A stretch of 64,000 bases of DNA from NCBI GenBank assembly GCA_016280445.1, contig JAEEGS010000048.1:1-64000 (forward strand), given 5' to 3'. Position numbers and translations under genes: made by a program. Under the pieces are notes generated by a model. The model was not told the DNA's origin. It saw nothing but the letters and a program-made list of their open reading frames with translations, and made no database searches. Below are positions 35,717 to 44,708 of this stretch, in pieces. The stretch is from Bacteroidaceae bacterium (GTDB lineage: Bacteria > Bacteroidota > Bacteroidia > Bacteroidales > Bacteroidaceae). Each line of letters begins with the position of its first letter. Position 1 is the stretch's first letter.

Positions 35717-37831
35717 TTACTTAGCATAATAAGTCTTGCCATCCTGGAGGTAGAAGCCCTTGGTTGGCTTAGCCACACGCTGGCCAGCCACAGTGTAGAT
35801 AGCACCATCCTTAGCAGCAGCAGGAGCCTCCTTGCCTGTAATGCCAGTAGCCTCACCGTCAGCATTGATGACACGAATCTTAGCATTGTTAGACAGTGCA
35901 GTCATGTAAGCACGGAATGGCTTTGCCCAGATGGCAGCAGTAGGTTCAACTACATAGAAACCAATACCGTCATCACCATTCTGCAGTACGTAGCTGCCGT
36001 CTGGCACTTGTGTTCTGGCGAACACACCAGTCAAAGCCTCGAATGTGTTGTCTGCATCAGCATCAACATCAGCATCTTCAGCAAAGAAGGTGGCATCACC
36101 GGCACCGTTCAGCAATACTGGAGTGTTAGCAGGGATGGTTCCAGTCACTTCTGTCGCTTCGGCGGCATTCTCACCACTGACATATTTCAAAGTGTAAGCG
36201 GTCACACCCACTGGAATGTCAGCTTCAAATGGCAAGCAGAGTGTACCTGCCTTAGCATCAGCATTGATGGTGGTGCTGTAAGAAGCAGTGGTAGCCTTGA
36301 AGTCAGCAGGAGCCTCGAAGGGATAACCATCAGCCAAAACGAGGTTGTCGCAAACGCCTTCAACAATCACGTTGTTAGCGTTAGCAAGAACACCTTCGTT
36401 AGCAATGAAGAGTGCGTTAGGGTTAGCAGGAGTGAGTTCGATACCTGTACCTGTTGTTACACCTGTAGCATCGTAAACAGTGGCAGAAGCATCAGCAAGG
36501 GCTGCTGTAGCAGAAGCAGACAGCGTACCTGCACCAGAAAGGACATAATCAATCTTTGTAGGCTGAAGCACCACCATCTTTGTGACAGATGAAGTCTGAC
36601 CAGATTGTGGGCGGATAGAAATGAGTTTCAGATTGCCCACAGCAGCCTCTACAGTGGCTAAATCGAGTTCGTAATAACCTGCAGCATTCCATGTAAAGTT
36701 AAATTGCTGTTGATAATCTCCGGCAGCATTGAAGAAGAATGCACGAACGGTTGGTGTGGATGCTGCTTGATATACGCGAATGCTTGAGCAACCAGACACA
36801 TCAGTATAATTCTGCAAATTCTCGCCATTCCAATCAACGCCGAAGTAAGCAGCATTTGTTGCTTCATTGATACGATAATTAGGCGTATAACCTGTTGTCA
36901 CATAAGTGTCGCCCGACTTATGATAAGAAGTCATCTTATTGATGGCAACCTCATTACCAGGAGTCGCCTCTATCTCGCTAATTTCTTTATAAAAATAAAC
37001 CTCTGAAATCTTGATGGGGTCAGGATTTGCATCCATATTGAAAATAGTGAAGTCACTAATAGCTGTACCATCTAAAGCAAATTCAATTTCTGTTTTCCCA
37101 GCAAGACCTGTTAAGCCGCTATTATTATTCAGATTCCATCCACCTGTAGCAGGAACCGCCTCAGCAAACTTGATGACAATCTTCTGGTAATCTCCAACGG
37201 CAAAGTTTTCCAGCTGGAACACATTGGTAAAAGCATCCGTTGCACTAAACGTTCCACTATAGCCACCAAAAACTTGTGCCTTTCCCCAGTCAACACCATC
37301 ATTCTGCTGAATATTCATGGGCTGTCCACAAATGGTACCACCCCTCACTTGGTATTCAAAAAGATCGTCAGTTCCAAAGTTATCAACTGTTACTTTCGTA
37401 ATTTTCAATGATTTCTTGCTTTCGAACTGATTACCAAGACCTTTCTTCAACCAAAAAGTGGAATTATCAAAATCATGTCCATATGGCGTGCTTGTATCAT
37501 CTGCAGAAGTGCCGATACCTAAACACCACCAGCACTGCTGAGTTGTCTCATCGCTGAAAGTAAATGTGACACGAACACTACCATTTGCTACTGGCTCAAC
37601 CATATCAAACACCATTGTCGAATTCTCATCAAAGGCTACTCCTTCTTCGCTTTTGTATGCAATAAAGCTACGCCAGCTTTGCATTTGAATACCATAAGTA
37701 CCAGGAGTAAAACATTCATTGAATTTTCCGCCTGTGAGGATAATCGGCGTTTTCGTAATAATCGATTGAGCATTAACTTTTGTTCCACCCACTACAAGCA
37801 GAGCAAACATCAAAAGTAAAATTTTTTTCAT
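35717..37831 (-). CDS. Secreted protein of unknown function with C-terminal sorting-like tail
   Basis: Signal peptide MKKILLLMFALLVVGGTKVNAQ; tail AIYTVAGQRVAKPTKGFYLQDGKTYYAK. Confidence 0.8.
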   Translation of the reverse strand: MKKILLLMFALLVVGGTKVNAQSIITKTPIILTGGKFNECFTPGTYGIQMQSWRSFIAYKSEEGVAFDENSTMVFDMVEPVANGSVRVTFTFSDETTQQCWWCLGIGTSADDTSTPYGHDFDNSTFWLKKGLGNQFESKKSLKITKVTVDNFGTDDLFEYQVRGGTICGQPMNIQQNDGVDWGKAQVFGGYSGTFSATDAFTNVFQLENFAVGDYQKIVIKFAEAVPATGGWNLNNNSGLTGLAGKTEIEFALDGTAISDFTIFNMDANPDPIKISEVYFYKEISEIEATPGNEVAINKMTSYHKSGDTYVTTGYTPNYRINEATNAAYFGVDWNGENLQNYTDVSGCSSIRVYQAASTPTVRAFFFNAAGDYQQQFNFTWNAAGYYELDLATVEAAVGNLKLISIRPQSGQTSSVTKMVVLQPTKIDYVLSGAGTLSASATAALADASATVYDATGVTTGTGIELTPANPNALFIANEGVLANANNVIVEGVCDNLVLADGYPFEAPADFKATTASYSTTINADAKAGTLCLPFEADIPVGVTAYTLKYVSGENAAEATEVTGTIPANTPVLLNGAGDATFFAEDADVDADADNTFEALTGVFARTQVPDGSYVLQNGDDGIGFYVVEPTAAIWAKPFRAYMTALSNNAKIRVINADGEATGITGKEAPAAAKDGAIYTVAGQRVAKPTKGFYLQDGKTYYAK

Positions 37832-38040
37832 TTTTCGATTTGTTAGATTATTTGAGTTATTTAAAATTATATTTTACATGCAAAGTTCGGAAAAATCACG
37901 CTTTCCCACTTGTCGCTATGTTACATACAGTTGTTGATATATTCCATGGAGCACCTTTTTCTGTCTAAGGAATCAAGGAAACGAGGAAAGCGTCTTGCGA
38001 GACGCTGATAAATTTTCCTTTATTCCTCAATTCGTTAGAA

Positions 38041-38272
38041 AAACATATCCCTTCGGGATGATTACACGGATTCAGCGGATTTGTTTGAACACGAATGACA
38101 CGAATCTCTCGAATCTTCCCAATCCATCAAATCTGCCGTGAAACGGCGTAGTTTGTTTCACTACACCGCCAAAGCGGTAGATTATAAAGATTAGGAGGAT
38201 TTTTTTCTCACACAGAAAACACAGAAATAGGAACTCCGTTTAATCTGTTTAATCCAGCCCGCAGGGCGATGT
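38041..38272. repeat. ~230-bp mosaic intergenic repeat, copy B (further partial copy at 38532-38609)
   Basis: aacatatcccttcgggatgattac.cggattcagcggatttg... collinear with 26889-27110. Confidence 0.85.
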
Positions 38273-38662
38273 CCTCTTATTTCTGTGAATTTCAGTGTTT
38301 TCCGTGTGAGCTACTAAAAAGCCGTCCACGGCTCACAGAAACAATTGTTTCACACGGACAGAAAGTTTTATTTCACACAGAAATCACAGAAAACACAGAA
38401 AGAAGATATCCGTTCAATCTGTTTAATCTAGCCCGCAGGACGATGTTTCTTAACAAAGATATAAAAGATGTAAAAGATATTCGTGATATCCGTGCAATTG
38501 GCATACGCCAAGCCAAAGGTTCGTGTTCGAAAAAACATATCCCTTCGGGATGATTACGCGGATTCAGCGGATTTGTTTGAACACGAATGACACGAATCTC
38601 TCGAATCTTTTATATCCTTTCCATCCAGCACAAAGTGCGATGTTTTTTCCTGTGTAACAACC

Positions 38663-38858
38663 GTAATTACGGCAACGGCGTAAGGGTAATTACGGTAACG
38701 GCATAGACGTAATTACGGTAACGACGCTTCCGTAAAGGTGGCTGTGGAATTGCTTCCGCAGAGGCTGTGGAAGAGAGTCACAAGGGGCAGTGGAAGAGAG
38801 TCATGTGACTCAGTGGAAGAGAGTCGTGCGAGGCAGTGGAAGTGCCTCCCTGGAAGGA
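38663..38858. repeat. Degenerate 23-bp-period tandem array (3 units, 12-nt spacer, 5 units)
   Basis: Units start at 38663, 38686, 38709; then 38744, 38767, 38790, 38813, 38836. Confidence 0.85.
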
Positions 38859-38863
38859 GTGAC

Positions 38864-38902
38864 AAAAAAGGGGCGGTCGTGGTGTACGACCGCCCCTGCT
38901 GT
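38864..38902 (-). terminator. Intrinsic terminator of the GH43 gene 38918-40957
   Basis: ggggcggtcgtggtgtacgaccgcccc; T6 on minus strand. Confidence 0.85.
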
Positions 38903-38917
38903 GTATGGGGTTCTGTC

Positions 38918-40957
38918 TTAGTTGATCAGATATGTCTTAGTTTTACCCTGGTAGGTGCACTTCACGGTGGCACGACCATCGACGATGTTGCCCACTTCAA
39001 TCTTCACGGCTGGGTCGGAGGCTGTTGCCTTGATGACCGAGTTAGCCTTGAGAGGTGCATAGGCTTGGTAGTTGCTGGCTTCCATGTAGCCATTGTTGTT
39101 GGTGGCATACATCGGAGTGGCAGGAAGGATGATGGGCTTGTCATCGACGGTGATGGTGACTTGTGGCACCACAGGAACCTTTGTGCTCGCAGCACCCTTG
39201 CCGAAACTGATTCCGTGGAGGTCGAAGAGACCCTGTGGACGCTGTGGCTGCTGTGGACGCTGTCCCCACTGACCACGCTGATTCTGTTCGGGCTGCTGCA
39301 CCTCATCGCCTTCCACCACAAGATAGATGGCGTGCTTGCCTGTGAGGCCTTCCACTGCTGGCACATCGACACCATAGGTGCGCTTATTATTGACGCTGGA
39401 AGGAACGCTGATAAGGCCGATTTCCTGACCCTTCCAAGGATCATCCAGCTTGATGTGAATCTTGAAGTTACCCTTTCCGCTTGGGGTCATGGTCAACTCC
39501 AACGTGGTGTTGTCACCCTTCTTGGTTCCCTCAAAGGCTTTCACACCCTTCGTGTCCTTGGCCAAACCGCCAAAGCCGAAGTATTTGAAGCCGACGATGC
39601 CACCGTTCTGAATGCCAGCAAGATCCATCGAGTTGTTCCAAACGTCGTGGTTGTCCTGCATCCAGTTGTTGCTGTTGGGACCGTACATGAAGCAGGCGAT
39701 ACCTGCTGAGTAGTAGGCGTAAGGAGGAAGGCCAAAAATCTGGAAACCTTCGGAAGTCACCTCGGCACCTGTATAGGAATCGCCATTGGTGGCCTTAGCC
39801 GTCCATTCGTTACCCTTCACATAAGGGTCGTAACCGGTAATCTTCACGACACCACCCTGAGCCACGGGCTTCTTGTCCCATGTAATCTTCACAGGTGCCA
39901 CCATTGCCTGACGGGCATTGCCGAAACCACGGGGTGGACGGTGATAGAACACGTACCACTGGCCATTAATCTCCTGCAGAGAGCCGTGGGTATTGTGGCC
40001 TGCGTTGGTCGTAATCAGTTTAGAACCATCCTCATTCAGCACCACGCCACGCGAATCAACGAGCACACCACCTGAACGCCAAGGGCCGAGAGGTGAGTCA
40101 CCGAAGGCATAACGCAGAGCGGAGTTGGTGGCGCCCACGCCGTATTCCTGGCCAGAGTAGCCAGAGAACACCATCACGTACTTGTTACCCACCTGACGGA
40201 TGCTGGATGCCTCGAAGAAGTTGAAGTCGAGCGGGTTCTGACCCTTGTAGAGCGCCTTATATTCGCTGCCCGCTCTGTCGAGCAGTTTGCCGTCGCGGCT
40301 GCTGGCAGGAATGAATGGGTCGATGAGTTCTGTACCAGGACGCTTTGAGAACATCGTGTTCTGGTCGAGCTCACAAGCCGTAGAGTGCTGGAAACCGTAG
40401 AAGACATAAGCACGATAGCCCTTGTCAAAGTCGCGGTCCTTCTTGTCTGTGATGTTCTCGATGAACACAGAGGGGTCGAAGTCGATGAGTGAGCCATCCA
40501 CACAGGCACGGCCATCGGGAGTGAGGTTGACAGGCGTGAAGGGGCCATCAGGACGGTCACCCTTGCACACCATTGCCACACGACGCCATCCACGAGAGTG
40601 GGGATAGAGCCAATAGGTCTTCTTGCCGGTAGCCTTGTCCTTCACCTCAACGAGGTCGGGAGCATACATGGTGTCCCACTTGCCATCTACATACCAACTG
40701 AAGATGGGGCCTTCGTCGCGCCACTGGCTGAGGTCTTCAACAGGTGCCGACCACATGCGGATATCATTGCCGCAATAGGCGGTGTAGGTCACATCGTGCG
40801 AACCGATGATGTAGGCACGATACTTGCCTGGATTGTCAGGGTCTTCAAACACACGGGGTTCTCCGTCGGGAAGGTGTTCCCAGAGCGGGAGATAGGGGTT
40901 CTGTGCCGACGCTGTGAGGGCACAAAAGGAGAAGAGAATCGATAGTAGTTTCTTCAT
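38918..40957 (-). CDS. GH43 family glycoside hydrolase with C-terminal CBM-like region
   Basis: EDPDNPGKYRAYIIGSHD; MYAPDLVEVKDKATGKKTYWLYPHS; FFEASSIRQVGNKYVMVFSG. Confidence 0.88.
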   Translation of the reverse strand: MKKLLSILFSFCALTASAQNPYLPLWEHLPDGEPRVFEDPDNPGKYRAYIIGSHDVTYTAYCGNDIRMWSAPVEDLSQWRDEGPIFSWYVDGKWDTMYAPDLVEVKDKATGKKTYWLYPHSRGWRRVAMVCKGDRPDGPFTPVNLTPDGRACVDGSLIDFDPSVFIENITDKKDRDFDKGYRAYVFYGFQHSTACELDQNTMFSKRPGTELIDPFIPASSRDGKLLDRAGSEYKALYKGQNPLDFNFFEASSIRQVGNKYVMVFSGYSGQEYGVGATNSALRYAFGDSPLGPWRSGGVLVDSRGVVLNEDGSKLITTNAGHNTHGSLQEINGQWYVFYHRPPRGFGNARQAMVAPVKITWDKKPVAQGGVVKITGYDPYVKGNEWTAKATNGDSYTGAEVTSEGFQIFGLPPYAYYSAGIACFMYGPNSNNWMQDNHDVWNNSMDLAGIQNGGIVGFKYFGFGGLAKDTKGVKAFEGTKKGDNTTLELTMTPSGKGNFKIHIKLDDPWKGQEIGLISVPSSVNNKRTYGVDVPAVEGLTGKHAIYLVVEGDEVQQPEQNQRGQWGQRPQQPQRPQGLFDLHGISFGKGAASTKVPVVPQVTITVDDKPIILPATPMYATNNNGYMEASNYQAYAPLKANSVIKATASDPAVKIEVGNIVDGRATVKCTYQGKTKTYLIN

Positions 40958-41012
40958 TGGAGTTATTGTTAAAATTTTATCGGATTATTCGGAGTAATCA
41001 GAGCACTCTGAT

Positions 41013-43385
41013 TTAGTGGCTGAGGGTAAGAGGTTGATGGGCTTTGACTGCTACCTCATACTCGTGGATGCCATCGTGTGTGGCAACCAACTGAAGACCC
41101 TTGGCGGTGAGGGTGTCCTTACTGCGCAGACGGAGGGTGCCGTCCACCTGAGGAACGAGTGTTGCCCGAGTGAGGGTGCCTTTTGCCCAAGAGAGGCTCA
41201 CTTCATAGCCACCACGGGCTTTGAGGCCACTGACACTGCCTTCGCTCCACACATCGGGCAGAGCAGGCAAGAGGTGGATGGCTGGGTGTTCGGCGGTGAT
41301 GGGGTCGCTCTGCATGAGCATCTCGGCGATACCGGCCGTGACACCAAAGTTACCGTCAATCTGGAAGGGTGGATGGGCGTCGAAGAGATTGGGGAAGGTG
41401 CGTCCATCGGGGTACTCACGCTCCCTACCCTCGTTGGGAAGGAGGCGCAGCATATTGCTGATAATCTTGAAGGCATGGTTGCCGTCGAGCATCCGTGCCC
41501 AGAAGTTGGTCTTCCAACCAAGGCTCCAGCCTGTGGCCTGGTCGCCGCGCTGCTGAAGGGTCACACCTGCAGCTTTCCAGAGGTCGGGAGTGGTGTATGG
41601 AGATATCTGGTTGGAGGGATAAAGTCCGTAGAGATGGGAGATATGGCGGTGTTCGTCACGTGGGTCGTCCAAGTCCTCACGCCACTCCTGCAACTGGCCG
41701 TACTGCCCCACTTTCATCGGCGGCAGTTTGGAGATGGCCTTGGAAAGTTTCTGCTGATAAGCCTCATCCTCACCCAGAATCTTAGAAGCCTCCAAAGCCT
41801 GAGTGAGCACGTCGCGTACAATCTGGTTGTCCATCGTACAGCCGGCACAAACAGTGGACTGCTTGCCTCGGCCACCATGCTCGGGCGACACGCTAGGCAC
41901 GACGAGAAGTTCACCATCGTGTTCCACCATGAAGTCGAGGTAGAAGTCGGCCGCACCCTTCATGATGGGGTAATAGGTACGGAGGAAATCCTTGTCGAGC
42001 GTGTATTGGTAGTGCTCCCACAGGTGGGTGGTGAGCCATCCGCCACCATTGGGGAACATACCCCATGTGGCACCATCGATAGGACCAGCAATGCGCCAGA
42101 GGTCGGTGTTGTGGTGTGCCACCCAACCCCGACAACCGTACATGACACGGGCGGTCTCGGCACCTGTCTCGCTGAGGTCTTTCGTCATGGAGAAGAGCGG
42201 TTCGGCAGTCTCGGAGAGGTTGCACACCTCAGCAGGCCAGTAATTCATCTCGGCATTGATGTTGATGGTGTATTTGGAATCCCACGGTGCATTGCGCTTG
42301 TCGTTCCACACGCCCTGCAAGTTGGCTGCCTGTCCACCCTTCTGAGAAGAAGAAATGAGCAGGTAACGGCCATAGTTGAAGAGGAGAGCCACCATACCCA
42401 TGTCGGTGCTGCCATAGAACTTGTCGAGGCGCTGGTCTGTGGGAAGTTGGGCGTTGCCAGACGATGGCAACGAAAGTTTGACACGGTTATATTGTTTCTG
42501 ATACTCAGCCAGATGACGTTTCAAGAGTTGATCAAACTTCATGGTCTCAGCCGCAGCAAGGAACTGTTCGTTCTTTTGTGCCGCATTGCCGCTCACGTCG
42601 TGGTAGTTCACGAAGTTGGTGGCGGCAGAGATATAGAGGGTGGCCTCGGTGGCACCTTCCACCTTCAGGGTTTCACCATCGTCTTTCACCATACCATCAG
42701 CCTTCACATCGGTGCGGCACTGAGCGGTGAGGGCTGCCTTGATGCCTTCTTGCTCCACGCCCTCGATAGTGGCCACCAAGGTCTTGCCCGTGGCATTCAC
42801 CGTCAGCGGAAACTGACACTTGTGGGAAAGCGTGAAGTTCAAGGCACCCTTCTTGCTTGCCTTCACCTGCACCACCACGACGCCATCGGCCAAAGAGGCG
42901 ATGACACGACGTGTGTACTTTACATTATTATATAGGTAAGAAGTAGTGTTTGTGGCGGTCTGTAAGTTGAGTTCACGCACATAGTCCTTCACGTCCTTGT
43001 GTCCGAACTGAAGGCTGAGGCTACCCAACGTGAGGAAACGCATGCCATGAGGACCTTTGATAAACTCACGGTTGATGATGCCTTCGGCTTCCCGCTCCTT
43101 GCCATCGAAGATGAGGTTGCGCACCTCGGTGAGATGCTGCAGCGAAGTGGTGCTGTTGTTGTTGTGAGGGCCTCCGCTCCAGAAGGTCTCCTCGTTCAAT
43201 TGAATCTCTTCCACATCGGTACCGCCATACACCATGGCACCCATGCGCGAGTTGCCCAACGGCAAAGCCTCCAACCACACTGTAGCAGGATGGTCATACC
43301 ACAAACGGTTTGTGTTGTCGTCTGGTTCGGCCCAAATCGCCACAGCCCACAAGGCCACGGCTATCATCGTAAAAACTCTTTTCAT
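41013..43385 (-). CDS. GH95 family (alpha-L-fucosidase/galactosidase-type)
   Basis: LWYDHPATVWLEALPLGNSRMGAMVYGGTDVEEIQLNEETFWSGGPHNNN; WEHYQYTLDKDFLRTYYPIMKGAADFYLDFM. Confidence 0.93.
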   Translation of the reverse strand: MKRVFTMIAVALWAVAIWAEPDDNTNRLWYDHPATVWLEALPLGNSRMGAMVYGGTDVEEIQLNEETFWSGGPHNNNSTTSLQHLTEVRNLIFDGKEREAEGIINREFIKGPHGMRFLTLGSLSLQFGHKDVKDYVRELNLQTATNTTSYLYNNVKYTRRVIASLADGVVVVQVKASKKGALNFTLSHKCQFPLTVNATGKTLVATIEGVEQEGIKAALTAQCRTDVKADGMVKDDGETLKVEGATEATLYISAATNFVNYHDVSGNAAQKNEQFLAAAETMKFDQLLKRHLAEYQKQYNRVKLSLPSSGNAQLPTDQRLDKFYGSTDMGMVALLFNYGRYLLISSSQKGGQAANLQGVWNDKRNAPWDSKYTININAEMNYWPAEVCNLSETAEPLFSMTKDLSETGAETARVMYGCRGWVAHHNTDLWRIAGPIDGATWGMFPNGGGWLTTHLWEHYQYTLDKDFLRTYYPIMKGAADFYLDFMVEHDGELLVVPSVSPEHGGRGKQSTVCAGCTMDNQIVRDVLTQALEASKILGEDEAYQQKLSKAISKLPPMKVGQYGQLQEWREDLDDPRDEHRHISHLYGLYPSNQISPYTTPDLWKAAGVTLQQRGDQATGWSLGWKTNFWARMLDGNHAFKIISNMLRLLPNEGREREYPDGRTFPNLFDAHPPFQIDGNFGVTAGIAEMLMQSDPITAEHPAIHLLPALPDVWSEGSVSGLKARGGYEVSLSWAKGTLTRATLVPQVDGTLRLRSKDTLTAKGLQLVATHDGIHEYEVAVKAHQPLTLSH

Positions 43386-43403
43386 ACAGATTTCAGTATC
43401 AGT

Positions 43404-43466
43404 AAAAGAAACATGCCACAAAGTTCGCCCTTTTTGCCTAAACGAACTTTGTGGCATGTTTCTTTT
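43404..43466. repeat. 24-bp perfect inverted repeat, 15-nt loop
   Basis: aaaagaaacatgccacaaagttcg / cgaactttgtggcatgtttctttt. Confidence 0.95.
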
Positions 43467-43489
43467 CGTTGTCTGTTTGTTACATCAGG

Positions 43490-44632
43490 TCACCAATTGC
43501 CATTCACGTATTTCCACTCACGTTTCGTAAAGTCGCTGGTGTCTTGCTTCCAAGACGGGTCGGGCATATACCACCAGAACTTGTTGAAGTAGGCCTGCAA
43601 GCCCTTGTCCTTGAACACGTAACCACGGTGAGCGTAAGGAAGGTTTCGCATGATACGTTTCTGTTCGGCAGAAGCAGTCTCGCTGTCGAGCATGGGCCAA
43701 AAGGTATCGCTGCGGTCGTAGTACCAGCCTAAAGGCTTTTCGCCTTCCTCAAGATACTGATAATTGTCAACCGATACGATATTCAGGTTTTCTGAAGGAC
43801 GGAAAGCTGTCTTGTGCCACTCCACCATACCATTTCTCAACGTCACCTCCACGTAGGAGTTCTCGTCATCAAACCTTCTGGTACGAACCTTGCCAACACC
43901 TTCCTTCACCACCCAGTTGGCACCTTGGAACAGCGATGAACTGACTCCAAAATACTTGGCGGTCTTGTCTGCTCTGATGCGCAGGGTGAAGTCATCAATC
44001 TGGCTGTTCGCCCATCGCATGGCAGGCTTCAGCCAATAAGGTACCTCGAACGTGCGCATCACTCCGTAGGACATCGTGTAGCGATAGGTGTGATGGACGG
44101 TGTTCTTTCCCTCCTTGAAAAATGCCTGGAAATAGTAAACATAAGAGAAGTTGACAGACTCTTTGGTGTTCTTGTTGATAAGGGTGCATCCGTAGTCCTC
44201 AATATCTTCATTCGGATTCGGCACACGCCACACATTCAGGTCGAGCGGAGCCAAGTCGCTTTCACCCTCTTCGCCAGAAGCCGTCACGCCAGTCTTATAG
44301 GGCAACACCTGACCATTCATCTCCACGGTGAAGTTGAAGATGTAGGGATGTCCCTTGGTAGGTTGGAACGTGCCTTCGTCCGCATTGTAGGGAGCAGCAG
44401 CCTCAAAGCCCATGTCCACCGTCTTTGCCTTGCCACGGTTCGTGAACTCATACTGTACATCCACTAGTGCCGTGCCATCGTCACAAAGACTAATGGTCAG
44501 CACTTCTTTTGTCACAGCCACATCCGTCTCCTTCAGCGGCACCAACTGGTTGCCATTCACGAAGAAGACACCATCGTTGGCCATTACCATGGCTGTCACC
44601 AGCCATAAAAGCATGAATGTCATTTTTTTCAT
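43490..44632 (-). CDS. YARHG domain-containing secreted protein
   Basis: MRNLPYAHRGYVFKDKGLQAYFNKFWWYMPDPSWKQDTSDFTKREWKYV at the C-terminus; start MKKMTFMLLWLVTAMVMA. Confidence 0.8.
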   Translation of the reverse strand: MKKMTFMLLWLVTAMVMANDGVFFVNGNQLVPLKETDVAVTKEVLTISLCDDGTALVDVQYEFTNRGKAKTVDMGFEAAAPYNADEGTFQPTKGHPYIFNFTVEMNGQVLPYKTGVTASGEEGESDLAPLDLNVWRVPNPNEDIEDYGCTLINKNTKESVNFSYVYYFQAFFKEGKNTVHHTYRYTMSYGVMRTFEVPYWLKPAMRWANSQIDDFTLRIRADKTAKYFGVSSSLFQGANWVVKEGVGKVRTRRFDDENSYVEVTLRNGMVEWHKTAFRPSENLNIVSVDNYQYLEEGEKPLGWYYDRSDTFWPMLDSETASAEQKRIMRNLPYAHRGYVFKDKGLQAYFNKFWWYMPDPSWKQDTSDFTKREWKYVNGNW

Positions 44633-44708
44633 ATCCAGCATGTTTTTTGCGTTTAACGTGGCGAAGGTAAGGCAAAAACTCGACACAAGCAAGAATTTGC
44701 CTCCTTTT

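Noticed and set aside
38663-38858. CRISPR array
   Set aside because: Repeat and spacer are not separable, the period is only 23 bp, units drift in sequence and there are no cas genes.
41016-42935. 639-aa plus-strand ORF
   Set aside because: Antisense shadow of the GH95 gene; no recognisable motifs.
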